64,000 nucleotides of DNA, taken from Paralvinella palmiformis (lineage: Eukaryota; Annelida; Polychaeta; Terebellida; Alvinellidae). The notes below the pieces were generated by a model that saw only the letters and a list, made by a program, of their open reading frames with translations, had not been told where the DNA came from and made no database searches. The position numbers and the translations under genes are program-made. Shown one piece after another: positions 1 to 12,029 of this stretch. Location of the stretch: contig JAODUP010000837.1 of the NCBI GenBank assembly GCA_025642065.1, positions 124,001-188,000 on the forward strand, read 5' to 3'. The first letter of the stretch is position 1. The number at the start of each line of letters is the position of its first letter.

Positions 1-1009
1 TAGTTTGTCTCTGGGTAGTATTCAATATCCAAATATGGAATCATCGTGAATATTCGGTTCTATCCTACCTTTGGCCAGTCAAATACTGTTTTTCATGAGT
101 TGTCTGTGACGTCACCACTCCTTATATTCAAGCACTGAGCATGCGTGCCTATTAACTATCCACATAGCTGCTAGCTCAAAGTAATCCTCGATAAACAAAA
201 TTTATTGTGGCGTTTCTATACCCACACAAACAATGTATGTATTAGATGCAAAACAAAAGTGACCAAAGAAATGCTCCAACCACAACACGTGCCAGTGTAA
301 TTGTAAGCCCAGTAAGTTCATGCATGGCGTCAGTTATAAACGGTCTTTGGTTAATAAGCAATAACTTTCAACCATTCAGTGTGCATGAAAACCCGGACTT
401 ATCGGCAGCTTTTTAATGGTTTTATTTATTTGGCAACATTCCAGTGTAGTATCAGAACAAAATTAACACAACGTTCGCATATGCAAACAGTTATAACTAT
501 AAGTTAGATATCTTACACATTTTTCGGTGTCATTTGAAAGTTCGTTGGCGCTTAGTGTTTTTTAATGTATTCTGATTCCGATCTAGTTGATGGTTTGTCA
601 ACTTATAATTTCAGTACACTTGATTCCTTCACTTCTTTTACAAATCACCACATTTTAGCAAACAAACACACATACCGGGAAAACATGACACAAACTGAAA
701 CAGAAAACCGCTAAAATTCCCGCTGACGGATTTTAGCGTGTACAACTTTTGTCTTTGCTCAGAAGGTTTATTTACATATTCAGATAAATTGCAGAATATT
801 GGTCATTCGGGAAGTCGCGAATGTTAAAAGTGACGTTGCCAAGTTACACCAAATTGATTAATAGCCGGAAGGCATGTGTCCTAGATTTGACGCAATATCG
901 CTAGTTACTTGTGTCTTTGTCCTTTGATATGTCTCAACTTAATAAACAGATCGTGAGCTTGGTTATTTGTCGGGTAGCGGTTATTTTTAATTGGGTTGGA
1001 AAAAAGAAA
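1..1009. other. Non-coding AT-rich DNA
   Basis: No open frame, repeat or RNA signal that I can support. Stops are frequent in all frames. Confidence 0.6.
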
Positions 1010-1087
1010 AATAGGACGCACAAAAGAATACGTGAGAAGGGGCTCTCCTGACAGACACAAAGAGGTCAGGTTACAGCAGGAGGGAGC

Positions 1088-1217
1088 TTGGGAAAAAAGC
1101 CCAGGACAGAAGACTTTGGAAGACTGAAGTCAACGTCCTATGTCCCAGGAGGGACGATGGGCTTAAGAAAGATAAGAATGGAGTTGACTACATTGCTAAC
1201 TGCATTCTAAAGGCTTA
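1088..1217 (+). pseudogene. 3' remnant of a non-LTR retrotransposon ORF
   Basis: One + frame reads DRRLWKTEVNVLCPRRDDG followed by a stop at 1215-1217. This Arg/Trp/Cys-rich ending resembles the C-terminus of RTE-like and related LINE polyproteins. The resemblance is from memory of the family and the frame is short, so clade assignment is weak. No reverse transcriptase core is present upstream. Confidence 0.35.
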
Positions 1218-1220
1218 AAT

Positions 1221-1268
1221 TAGCACATTATTTGAGATCCGTCCCGCATTATTTGAGATCCATCGCCT
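1221..1268. repeat. Two-copy 24-bp tandem repeat
   Basis: The motif CATTATTTGAGATCC occurs twice in direct orientation, 24 bp apart. Likely a local duplication with no evident role. Confidence 0.5.
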
Positions 1269-1363
1269 ATTATGTCAGAAGGCAATTAACATATTTGAAC
1301 AATAAAAAAGACGAAAACTTGGACAACGGATGGTAAAGTCCAAAATTGTGTCAGATAATAATT

Positions 1364-1540
1364 GGCTCCATGGTCTAACTAGTTGCGCGGTTGGCCACCG
1401 ATCTATAGCAGCTCGGTTCAAACCCCAGCTGGACTATGTCAGAAGAGGGTTTCATCTTTCATTTCGCCTCACTACCTTAGAAGGTCGCTCGGCCCATTTA
1501 GCCCACCTCGTGCACAAAGATGGCCGCCGTAAAACAGGAA
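1364..1540 (+). mobile_element. SINE-A copy (tRNA-derived SINE)
   Basis: The tRNA-like head has box-A-like and box-B-like (GGTTCAAACCCC) sequence. It is followed by the family core found many times in this window: a TTTCATCTTTCA stretch, TCGCTCGGCCCATTTAGCC, GTGCACAAA and GGCCGCCGTAAAAC. Other copies at 15268, 17921, 21972, 44052, 45483 and, inverted, 62738 and 63801 define the family. The (ATC)n tail of better copies is missing here. Confidence 0.75.
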
Positions 1541-2580
1541 CATTTACATTTACTTTTAGCGATACTTCACGGTGTAGCACTACGAACCAAGCTATGCATC
1601 CTACGATGACCAGGAGTGGCCCAGATTGTCTCGCCGACAGAATGACAAGACAACGATCACAGATCAGTAGCCATGCATCTTCATCACGACGGTCCACCGC
1701 GTATTTCGACTTGATCGTGTCATTCCTGGTACACATTATAATGTATTAATTCTAAGTAATATTGGAGATTTTTATATTGGATATACTGAATCAGATCTGT
1801 AAGTTATCGCAAACTATGATGAATTCCGGGGTTCGACTCAAATTTGCGGGAATGTTCCCAGTTAACCTTGCGCTGAGTCTGTTTTGGTTCTAGCTAGTCC
1901 TAGCACAAGCTAGACTTGATCTGTAGGCCTTTAGAATTTGGACGAGAACACGTTTTTGAGAACACCACCAAATTCCCTTTTTATTAATTCACGCATGTTT
2001 CCAGATCTGTCTACGGTCAGAATATGTCATACGTCAGAATATACTGGCGGGTGTGAGAATCGCGAGAATCCGATACTCGAAGAAATGTAATTAACTTGCA
2101 TCCGTTTTAGTGATTTGTCGAGCCCTAGTGGCGCAGCTACTTAGCGTAGGACTCGTAATATGGCGACTGGTTCACTCAGCCAGAAATGAGAACCCGATAG
2201 GACGTGATTGCTGTGTGGTTGAGTAACGCTTTGCGTCTATACAGGCACCATGGGTCGTGTGCACCCTTGGGAGCCGAGATATATGCTGGATGGGAACAGG
2301 TCCGAGTTAGGGATAATAATACCGTAAATCGCTTTAGAGCAGCTATCTAGCTGGATATGGTTCTCTATAAATACTAATATTATTATTAGTATTATTGATA
2401 TGTGCATTTTATTTGTGCATGTAAGGAAAACTCTTGTAAATCTTTTCACTGGGAATGATCTGTTATATTTGCGCGTATGCAGAAATATTACGTTTCAGTA
2501 TCACACTAGTTCGAGCAAAGTCTCCTCTCTATATTAATGGCCGAGAGCGCGCAAGGGAAATATCCTGCTACCAGCCAAAT
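1541..2580. other. Non-coding stretch with one weak tRNA-like segment
   Basis: No gene is supported. About 2112-2185 reads like an eroded tRNA-derived SINE head (GTGGCGCAGCTACTTAGCG, then GGTTCACTCAGCC), but no second copy in the window confirms it. Confidence 0.4.
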
Positions 2581-2722
2581 AAGTAACAAAGTCACGAAAG
2601 GTCTGTTCCACGGGCTCACTACATGCATGCTAATAGTCCCTAACCCTAACCCTCTAATCCGAGCATGCGCAGTTGACCAGTAAGTAACAAACTAACGAAA
2701 GGTCTTTTCCACGGGCTCACTA
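2581..2722. repeat. 101-bp tandem repeat with telomere-like motif, unit 1 and start of unit 2
   Basis: Units begin AAGTAACAAA at 2581 and 2682, 101 bp apart. Unit 1 contains a GCATGC-flanked core with CCCTAACCCTAACCCT. Unit 2 is cut by LINE-A at about 2722 and continues at 4338 with the same core. The CCCTAA run is only 2-3 units long, so this is an interspersed repeat and not a telomere. Confidence 0.75.
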
Positions 2723-4337
2723 AATAATAATAATAATAATAATAATGTATATTTAATAAAGCGCCCTTACTAGCAGGAGCCATTCAAAGGCGCTGTACAA
2801 ATAATATGTAATTTAATAATACCCCAAATAATGTCTGTAAAAACCCTGTAATGATTTAAAAGATAATAATTATTTATCTGTGAAAGCGACCTTAAATAGG
2901 TGTGTTTTTAGAAGAGACTTCAAATTTCCAAGAGACGACGAATTTCTAATATTTGCCGGCAACTTATTCCACAAATTGGGGGCTGCAACACTAAACGCAC
3001 AATCACCATATGACTTGAGCCGAGACACTGGCACCTGCAATAGTATCTGACTGGATGACCTGAGTTTTCGGGATGACTTTCTAATGGAAACCAGTTCACA
3101 CAGGTATTCTGGTGCCATATCATTAATAGATTTATAAGTTATTAACAGAATCTTAAAATGGATACGCTGTCTAACAGGTAGCCAATGTAGTTTTTGAAGA
3201 ATTGGGGTAATATGATCATATTTTCTAGTATTTGTTACAATGCGAGCTGCACTATTCTGAATTCGCTGAAGGCGATTAATGTTATAATCAGATATGCCAT
3301 ATAACAGGGAGTTACAATAGTCTATACGAGATGTAACAAAGGCATGAACTACAGTTAAAAGTGATTCTTGTGTCAAGAATGCTTTTAAACAGTGGATGTT
3401 CTTAAGATGGTAGTAGGCAGCTCGGCATACTGATGTGACATGTTCATGCATGTTAATACATTGGTCAAAAATAACCCCTAGATTTTTTACTGACCCATTA
3501 GGGGTAATCGAAGATGCACCCATCTGTAATGCTGGTGTCTTTAGGGATTTAACACAATGTGGTGATGCCAAATATAAAATATTTGTTTTATTATCATTTA
3601 GTTTTAGAAGATTTTGAGTCATCCATAGCCGGATATCGGCAATACAATGTTCTAAATTCTTCAAGGAAGAGGAGAAATTTAACTCATTGTCAGGATCCAG
3701 TGATATATACAGCTGTGTGTCATCAGCATACAAGTGATATTTAATCCCATATCGCTGCGCAATGATCCCAAGAGGACGGGTATACATTGTGAAAACCAGA
3801 GGACCAAGAACTGAACCCTGTGGTACACCAGATAACAAAAACTGAATGTCAGATAAAATACCATGAACAGACACTCTCTGGGAGCGTTGTTCCAGATAGG
3901 ATCTAAACCATTCAAGTACTCTACCTGACAGACCAAACATGTCTTTTAACCTAGAGAAAAGTACATTATGGTCAACTGTATCAAATGCAGCAGACAGGTC
4001 CAGAAGAACAAGTATTACTGGCTTACCTTGATCAATTGACATCATAATATCATTTTTCACTCGAACCAAGGCTGTTTCAGTGCTGTGACCACTTTTATAG
4101 GCAGATTGTAGTGATTCATTAAGGTTATTATTGATTAAATATTTGTTTAGATGGAAAGCAACTGCCTTTTCTATAACTTTAGATACAAATGTAAGATTTG
4201 AAACAGGTCTGTAATTGTTTAGAATATTACAGTCCAGAGTGTGGTTTTTTATTAATGGTTTTACAAGGGCAGCTTTCATGGATCTTGGGAAAACACCCAG
4301 AGATAATGATTTATTAACTATATTTGTAATTGGGTGA
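2723..4337 (-). mobile_element. LINE-A copy 1 (CR1-like non-LTR retrotransposon, 5' truncated)
   Basis: The copy runs from an (ATT)n tail at 2723-2745, through a short 3'UTR (2746-2869), to a truncated 5' end at about 4337 within the reverse transcriptase. Microsatellite-like 3' tails are usual for CR1/L2-type LINEs. The endonuclease domain is missing. Comparison with repeat unit 1 (2581-2681) shows the empty site: flanks CTCACTA and ATGCATGC abut almost exactly, so there is no clear target-site duplication. Sister copies lie at 25345-26092 plus 39601-40658, 23098-23304 and about 9375-9740. Confidence 0.85.
2870..4336 (-). CDS. Reverse transcriptase C-terminal region of LINE-A
   Basis: The frame is open from the truncated 5' edge (about 4336) to a stop at 2870. 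The first Met is at 4279, giving 469 residues, but the real reading frame enters from upstream, so that Met is not a true start. Reverse transcriptase motifs appear in order: LLDLSAAFDTVDH (motif A), GVPQGSVLGPL (motif B) and YADDTQLY (catalytic motif C). They are followed by the thumb/C-terminal block LHWLPVRQRIHFKI typical of CR1/L2-like elements. The frame has no internal stop, so this copy is relatively young. It lacks the N-terminal endonuclease and cannot be autonomous. It is not a host gene. Confidence 0.85.
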   Translation of the reverse strand, partial: HPITNIVNKSLSLGVFPRSMKAALVKPLIKNHTLDCNILNNYRPVSNLTFVSKVIEKAVAFHLNKYLINNNLNESLQSAYKSGHSTETALVRVKNDIMMSIDQGKPVILVLLDLSAAFDTVDHNVLFSRLKDMFGLSGRVLEWFRSYLEQRSQRVSVHGILSDIQFLLSGVPQGSVLGPLVFTMYTRPLGIIAQRYGIKYHLYADDTQLYISLDPDNELNFSSSLKNLEHCIADIRLWMTQNLLKLNDNKTNILYLASPHCVKSLKTPALQMGASSITPNGSVKNLGVIFDQCINMHEHVTSVCRAAYYHLKNIHCLKAFLTQESLLTVVHAFVTSRIDYCNSLLYGISDYNINRLQRIQNSAARIVTNTRKYDHITPILQKLHWLPVRQRIHFKILLITYKSINDMAPEYLCELVSIRKSSRKLRSSSQILLQVPVSRLKSYGDCAFSVAAPNLWNKLPANIRNSSSLGNLKSLLKTHLFKVAFTDK

Positions 4338-4406
4338 ATGCATGCTAACAGTCCCTAACCCTATACTTAACCCTAACCCTCTAATCCGAGCATGCGTGGT
4401 TGACCA
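4338..4406. repeat. 101-bp tandem repeat, distal part of unit 2
   Basis: This continues the repeat interrupted by LINE-A: GCATGC, CCCTAA-type motifs and CCGAGCATGCG match unit 1 (2581-2681), with one extra CCCTATACTTAA insertion. Confidence 0.7.
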
Positions 4407-5538
4407 ATATCCCGATTTTAGCGGTAGCAGGATTATTGCCATGATCTCTCTCGCTTCAACCATTGACCTCTTTTAGATGAACGTCCTATTTTGAGCGTAA
4501 AACTCAACATCCCCCAGAAAAGTGGGACGTTCAAATAATCTGGATATAATATAAATTCGTATAGAGTTGTTTCTAGGGTGGAATCTTTTTCTGACCAAAA
4601 CTCAGCGGGAGGCAAACGAACGTTTGCGAATGTGAATAACAGCAGATATCGAGTCCGCACTAAGTATTATCGTTTGGTCCCGTGTTTATGGTACGTTTTG
4701 AAGGCGAGATTTTCTTAAAATATTTTGCCAAATATTCTTATTTACAATTGGCAGTCTTGCGTGATGTGATAATACTTGATGTCATAGCTTTGTTATTGGT
4801 TGATTTATATGTTTGTTTTGAGTTGTTATCACGGCGACGTGGACAACGCTGATCAGTGACGAGCGAGCCCTGGCTATGGCCTAGTATCTAAGTATCTTAG
4901 TATGGGCCTATCACTTATAAATCTAATTCTGATAGTGATAGATCTACTAGATCTAGATCTATAACTTATTAACTATAAATATAACTAGACTATAAATTAT
5001 TTAATGTCAAAGTGGGTGTTGATCGGTTGATAGCTTTCGTTTCATGATCTGTGATTATGAAAAAGCAATACCACACGAAAGTTAAAACACTTATTTCCAA
5101 TACTAGCCTTTTTTATTGAGTGGCTGTTTTTTTTTAATATAATAAATATTGGTATAGCCAACAAATGTGTGACATAGTCTACTTTCCAATATATACCTGA
5201 AAGTAGTTTTTAGAGTGGCTTAAAAATTAATATTGTAATATTAAAAGTAACATTATTATGCAATAACTGAATAAGTTAGGGCCTGATTATTAGACTACGG
5301 TAATCATAAACGGGTATTGTTTGTAGCGAACATCAGTTGGTTTAATTAGTCTGCCATTTGTTTGTAGAGCTTAGGGGGCAGTATTAATTTAATATAACTA
5401 TTTATTAATTGGATGACAAGTAAGGCATTGCCCTGTTGAGTTGGTGCTGGTGTTTATATGTGGCTGATCATGCATTGCTAGTGACAGTGGCTTTACCTAA
5501 TGATCCTCCTTGTGGCAAAAGCGAAAGATATCTACTAC
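4407..5538. other. Non-coding AT-rich DNA
   Basis: Nothing recognisable. Short open frames here are chance. Confidence 0.55.
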
Positions 5539-5902
5539 CAGACATGGGGTAAATTCAACTCCGAAATTGGAATTATTTTGTTTTAATGGAATTGATAAAT
5601 TTGGAATTGAGGTTTGCTACAAAATAATTAAATCCAGAAATTAATTTACTATTTAATTTTTTCATTCAGAAATATTCCTTCAATGACAATCCTACTTTGG
5701 ATATAAACTACTCCGACTAGGTATTCCAAGTAAGGACTCGGAGTACCTACTGATATTAAAAAGTAGTAGGTTAAAAAAGAGGATAGGTAAAAAAATGGAA
5801 TTGGAATTGATACAAATGGAATTGATAAATTTGATATGGAATTGACCATATGGTCAATTGAGTCGAATTGAAATTGACAAAATGGAATTGACCCTCTGTC
5901 TG
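5539..5902. mobile_element. MITE-X copy 1 (inverted-repeat element)
   Basis: The ends are inverted: CAGACATGGGG at the left and a matching CCTCTGTCTG at the right, with repeated GGAATTGATAAATTTGG-type subterminal motifs. The internal sequence (AATTAATTTACTATTTAA, then GACTAGGTATTCCAAG) recurs at 8504-9155. No coding capacity. CAG-type ends hint at a hAT-like mobiliser, but I found no convincing 8-bp target duplication. Confidence 0.7.
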
Positions 5903-6939
5903 CTTCTCTGATTCTATTAATTCAGCTTTCATGTTAAATAATAGTTACACATGATTAGTGTCATGAGAAAACAGCCAAGCTTGTATTTTGTCACAGGATC
6001 CTCATGGGACTTTGTGATTTGGATTATTGATGAGTGACGTATCAAATGGACTGATTCAATTGTACATGTATGAAAGATGTAAGAGTCTGTTATGGTTACT
6101 GAATCAAATATACCTCCAAATTATTTCTGTTATTACTGAATTAGAAAAAAATATAAGAGAGACCAACATAAAATATTATTTTATATTCATGTTTGTAATA
6201 TATAAATATACTAATTCTGATATAATTATAATCCACAACTAGTTCTAACCAAAATAGATTCCAAAAGTCAAAGTTAAAAAAATAAAGGTATTTATAACAG
6301 GTTTATGACACTCATGTCATAAACAGGTTTATGACTCTCATAAACCCATCCCTGCTATTACATCTTCAAGGGCTCTTTAACTCCCCCCCCCCTTTGTAGT
6401 TATTTCAAAGAACAGGGGTTCGGAGTAGTCGGCTAATGACTTGTCCTAGCAGTACACTTCTAACCTAATTTTGTATTATAATTATGACGGGTCTGTCCAA
6501 AACTATAATATCAAACTGGGTTAGAAATAATGAACTGAATTTATCTGCATTTATTAAAGCATTTGAATATACCTTACCACTCGATTATTGTTCAAGTGTT
6601 TATTTGTTCAGGTCTGATCGCAAACCGGCAGATGTGCTTCATCTAGTTTTTGTTGTATTACCGCCAATTTCCACATAATTGTTTCGTGATGGGCATATTC
6701 ACAGCGCAGTAATTTGCAGTATTTTCCACCTGGTTATTCTCTTCCTGGTATTTCCAAGACAATCCTGATTACTCTGAATGTAAAGTCAGCATGACAAACT
6801 GTAGGCATTCGTTTTATGTGCTAGTTGATAAAGAAACATCATCCATACATCCGCTAGATCTGGCTGCTGCTGGCAAATAATGATTACAAGGAGTAATGTA
6901 TATATTTTCTATCATGTGTAAATTAATAGGTACATCAAT
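5903..6939 (+). other. Upstream flank of CRYL1
   Basis: No coding exon recognised. 6296-6346 holds an imperfect repeated and palindromic GGTTTATGAC motif, and 6387-6396 is a C run. Transcription start and promoter elements cannot be placed from sequence alone, and an untranslated exon here cannot be excluded. Confidence 0.4.
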
Positions 6940-6986
6940 ATGGCAGAAGTAAAAGAACCCACAGATAGTGTTGCCATTATTGGTAG
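6940..6986 (+). CDS. CRYL1: CRYL1 exon 1
   Basis: Encodes residues 1-15 and two bases of codon 16 ([15 protein letters not shown]). The donor is AG|GTAAGT, a strong consensus. Confidence 0.93.
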
Positions 6987-8113
6987 GTAAGTTGACAGTC
7001 AAATAATTTAAGTTCTGTTAATCAATGGGTAAGGCACAAAGCAATTTTTGTCTTGTGTGAGTGATTTCAGAAATTAATTTCCCTGCATGCACTATTGTGA
7101 GTTGTTGAACATGTTAAATCAGTCCTGCTAACTTGGTGAATTAAGTTAAAATATTAAGGATTTTCTACAGACATAAAACACTGTCGACAACCACCAACAT
7201 GATGTTATAACTCCCTCTTTCAGAGTAAAGGGGTGCCTTCATGGCCTAAATTGTATTGTGGTAGGCCACAGACATCTGTCACCTCAGGTCATATCCCACC
7301 ATAGCTATGTCTGAAGGATGTTTCATCTTTCACTTCTCCTTGTTGAGTTTCAAGACACATGGATACAGTTCAATGCCAGAGTGTAGCACTAACAGAGTGC
7401 AGTTGGTATGTCAGTGGGCCGTACACCTCGGTGTCAGAGATCAAATCTAAGTGTTGTCTGTACCTATGAAATGTTTCATCTCGTCATCTCATTTCCTTCT
7501 CTTTGGTAGGCCACTGCACTGCAAACTCTAACAGTTCAAATCTCAGTATCAGATGTGTCCATGGGATATTTCACCGCATCATCTCGTTACTCTCAGGGTT
7601 GGCCATGCGACCACATGTCTCAGGCCTGACCAGCACCAAGTCTAAATTCGTGTTGGCTTCGTACACTATATGTCCCATCCATCAGTAAATGACTTCAGAG
7701 TAATTAAACTAGGGAAGAGCACCTGCCATAGATCCGAAACATGACCAATGTTGAGGGTAAACATGGTCAATGCTGAGGGTAAACATGACCACTGCTGAGT
7801 GTAAACAAAACGTTCACTCTCCTTACAAATATAAACCACATCGATCAGTATTATTCCGTTTACTGTCACCAATATCGTATTCGTCATACATCTCATTATC
7901 TTGTATTACAACATTTAATTTGGCACTGTGATATCGGTAATATAGTTGTCATAAGTTAATAATGGCCGAAATGCCATTTATCTTACGTGGCTTCAATGAC
8001 TCCCTGAGGGAAACAGATATAGTCTTTAATTTACTGCTTCACCACGGGGACCAATTCTGAAGTTGTATTTAATCTAGCACAGCCTCCATCTTTTCTTACA
8101 AGTTTTCATTCAC

Positions 8114-8147
<34 letters not shown>

Positions 8148-11100
8148 TGTCAGTATATACGGATTGCTCTCTGGATAAGATCTTGATCCTGAGCAAATGA
8201 TATAATAACTAACTAATATTATTTGTTTACATCCTAGTGGCATCATCGGTCGTAGCTGGGCTATATTATTTGCCGCCGCCGGATACCAGGTCAGGCTGTT
8301 TGATGTCGACAAAGATCAGTTGGAGGGAGCCGTCAGCGACATCCGGTCACAGGTCGCCAAGATGGAAGAGGAAGGAGTGTTGCGTGGGCCACTGACTGCT
8401 GCACAACAGATTGTAAACATATCCACGACTGATTCACTGAAGGACTGCACTGAAGGAGTGAAGTTTGTTCAGGTAGAAGCCTGTTTATAGTTTTGGCATG
8501 TGGCAGACCTGGGGTCAGTTCCATTCCGAAATTGGAATTGATGGTCAAGTTCAATTCCGGAATTGGAATTGATTATTTAAATATAATGGAATTGAAAAAT
8601 TTTTTTATTTTCCACAAAAAAATTAAATCCACAAATTAATTTACCATACCCGTTAAAACTTATATGTGGTGTTACCAATATACTGAAACCAAAATGATCC
8701 ATGTGTGTGTGTGTGTGTGTGATATATATATCAGATATGGACACCAACCATGCCCCCCCCCCCCACTCAGCGCTTAACCAATTAAAATGGTTGGATACCG
8801 TGGACTTCACCCACAACACTGTGACACCACCATATAGCATACCTGTAATCTATATAGAGATATTGCTATTTAGGAATTTACCACCATTCAATGTTTAGAA
8901 CGGGCCCAAAAAATTATCCAGCAATTAATTTACCATTTAATTTTTTAATTCACAAATGTTTTTTCCATGACAATCCTACTTGGAATATAAACTGCTCAGA
9001 CTAGGTATTCCAAGTGGGTATACACAGAATACCTACTCGTGGTAAAAAGTATTAGGCAAAAAAGAGTGGGTAAAAAACCAAATTGGAATTAGAATTGATA
9101 AATTTGGAATTGAATTGGAATTGGTAAATTTGATTTGGAATTGACCCCATGTCTGGTATGGGCTGTTATACCCCGCCATGTCACATGTCTCCACCAAAAT
9201 CGTATTAGCACATCAGTGTTAAGAGCTCTCTGGATCTTTAAATAAAACATTATGATTTTACATTCTGCTGGAGAAATTAATTATTAATATGGTTTAACGT
9301 TATTAGGTATTAGCTATATAAGATAAGAGTGCTAATAATAATTAAATATTATTACCGATGGATATTAAAAATGCCTTTTCTCTTGAAAAGTTTAAATCTC
9401 CTCGAAAAAACTCACATATTCAAGGTTGCTTTCACCAAAATGTAATGTTTACAGTTCATATATTTTACTGCAATTTTACATACATATTATTGGGCACCTC
9501 CAAATCTTGGCATGGGCACAACTGAAGGTTGTCGCTTCATTACCTTTGGAGTTGGAGATCGTTCGGCCCATTTAGCCTACCATGTGCACAAAAGTGGCCA
9601 TTAAACATCAATCATCATCATCGTACATATTATTTGCGGTCTCACCGTACAGTGCCTTTGAATGGCTCTTAATTGTAAGGGTACTTGATAAAATGTACAT
9701 TGTTATAATTTGTATCGTTATAGGGTCATTTCCAGTGAGGGTATTTATACATGTTTCAAACATGTTTAGCCCAGATGGGCAGTCCAATAGCACACAGCAC
9801 CGCAATCCCCAAAGTCGGGCTTCGAGTGCTACTACCACCTGCATTTGTGGAATGTGTTTTAAGGGAGTTGCTCCTCAACTGTATGCCATTACCAGAGGTC
9901 TGACCAGTGCCAAAACTGAACAGAACACTCTTGTGGAGATGTTAGTCAGTGATGATTCAAATTAAATTATTAGTCGGATGCAAAACCAATCATTCATTGT
10001 AGCCAGTGATTGATCCAATGACATGGACAACACGAAGCTATATCTAGTGACTGTTAGATATGTTTATTTATGTAACTTTTTTATATGAGTGATAATGTGC
10101 GATTTTAGCAACTGAACCAAAATACCAGTGATAAGGCTACTTCTCCTTGCTGCTGTTCTTCGATAATACATGGATATGTATGTTTGTGGTGATCAATTCA
10201 TGATCAGTATCCCTCAATGCCAAAGGCATAACATATTCTCAACAGAAACATTCCAATACTTTCCTGACCAATGCCAAAGGGTGCTACCTATCAAAATATC
10301 ATGAAATAATGACGCTCCATACTATACAATGTTACAAATGAAATAACATCATATACAATGTCATTTGATGTTTTAGTAATTTTTAAATGAATCAACTGAT
10401 AAATAATACAGCAGTCCTATTAAGATTTTAGTATAGTGTAGAATATTTAGGATAATCATGTACTGAAAGTGCAGACTTGTGATGGCTAAATTGTTATTAA
10501 ATGTGTGGAAAATCTGATTAAATGAAAAAAGCAGTTGAACCTTTCTCAAAAGAATACCTATGATGTTAAATTGTTTTGACATAGATAAATATGATAAATT
10601 ACATGTTTTTATGATGTATGGTGTCATGTGAGCCGTAAGTACTAGATACATTAATCATAGATAGTAAAGGGGCAGTAAAATGGTAATGATAAAATATAAT
10701 TGATGTGTCAAATACCCTCCCCCCCCCCACACACACACACAGAGAGAGAAGTTATAACAAAGATAGAGGGAAGAGAGAGTGCACACACACACACAGAGAG
10801 GGGGAAGAACAGAGATGAAGAGAGGGGAGAGAGACCACATCACACACAGAGTGAGAGAGAGAGGAGGGGGAGAGATGTGATAAAAAGAGGGAAGAAAGAC
10901 AGAGAGAGAGAGAGAAAGAGAGAGAGACACTAACCAAACATAACATTTCAATTTCTTTTATTAATGATGTTACATCCAATGACAATAATAAAAATGCTTG
11001 TAATACCAATATATTGTCATCAAAACCACATCACCATCATCATTATCATCATCATCAACAGTTATTATTCTCCTAGGAATGTGTGCCGGAGAATTTGGAG

Positions 11101-11965
11101 TTAAAACAGAAAGTATTCGCCGACCTAGATAAGGTCATCGGCAGTGAGGACGCTGTGTTATCAAGCTCGACGAGCTGTATTCCATCTTCAGCATTCTCGG
11201 CCAATCTGCGCCATCGGAGCCAAGTGTTAGTGTCACACCCGGTAATTATACACATGCAGTTTGCCAACACCTGGACAGTCCGATCATGATCTGACATGGG
11301 GGGGGTATAATTTTCATAATTTATCATGCTAGCCTGCGCTTAGGCCAACATAACGTTGTAGCATTTGTATCACTCAATATTGGATCTGTGACATTAGATG
11401 CATTTTCATAAATCTGAATGTTGGTGTTACAAATTTTGTAACATTTATCTCTCAAAATATTTAGTTTTTGACATAAATGCATTTTCATAAATATTTTCAT
11501 AACATTTATCTCACAAAATATTTAGTTTTTGACATTAAATGCATTTTCATAAATCTGAATGTCAGTGATACAAATCGTATTCCATTTTTCGTGTAGTTAC
11601 GCAAAGGTCTGTTTGAAATACTTAAAAATGTTTATTCATGTCAATTCAATGATCTACTTTTGCTGCCATCTAGTATTGCATAATTTACTTCTAATATTTG
11701 GCAAAGTTTTGCAAGTGCACTAAGTAAACTCTCTTTCAGATAAACCCTCCATTTTATTGCCCACTGGTAGAAGTAGTGCCATCCGAATTTACCGACCCCA
11801 AAATTGTGTCAGTCACAATGGCAGTGATGACCCAGCTAGGTCAGGTCCCTGTGTTGTTGAAGAAGGAGGTCCCCGGATTTGCTTTGAACAGGATTCAGTA
11901 CAGCGTTATCAATGAGTGCTGGCGTCTGATCCAGGTAATTGTTTGCACTGTTTTTAATGTGCATG

Positions 11966-12029
<64 letters not shown>

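Noticed and set aside
1330..1749. 139-codon ORF
   Set aside because: More than half is translated SINE-A sequence.
2636..2656. Telomeric repeat (CCCTAA)n
   Set aside because: Only two to three units, embedded in a 101-bp interspersed repeat with ordinary flanks on both sides.
10655..10951. Overlapping ORFs on both strands (Leu/Ser/Cys-rich or Arg/Glu-rich)
   Set aside because: Composition artefacts of (CA)n and (GA)n runs in CRYL1 intron 2.
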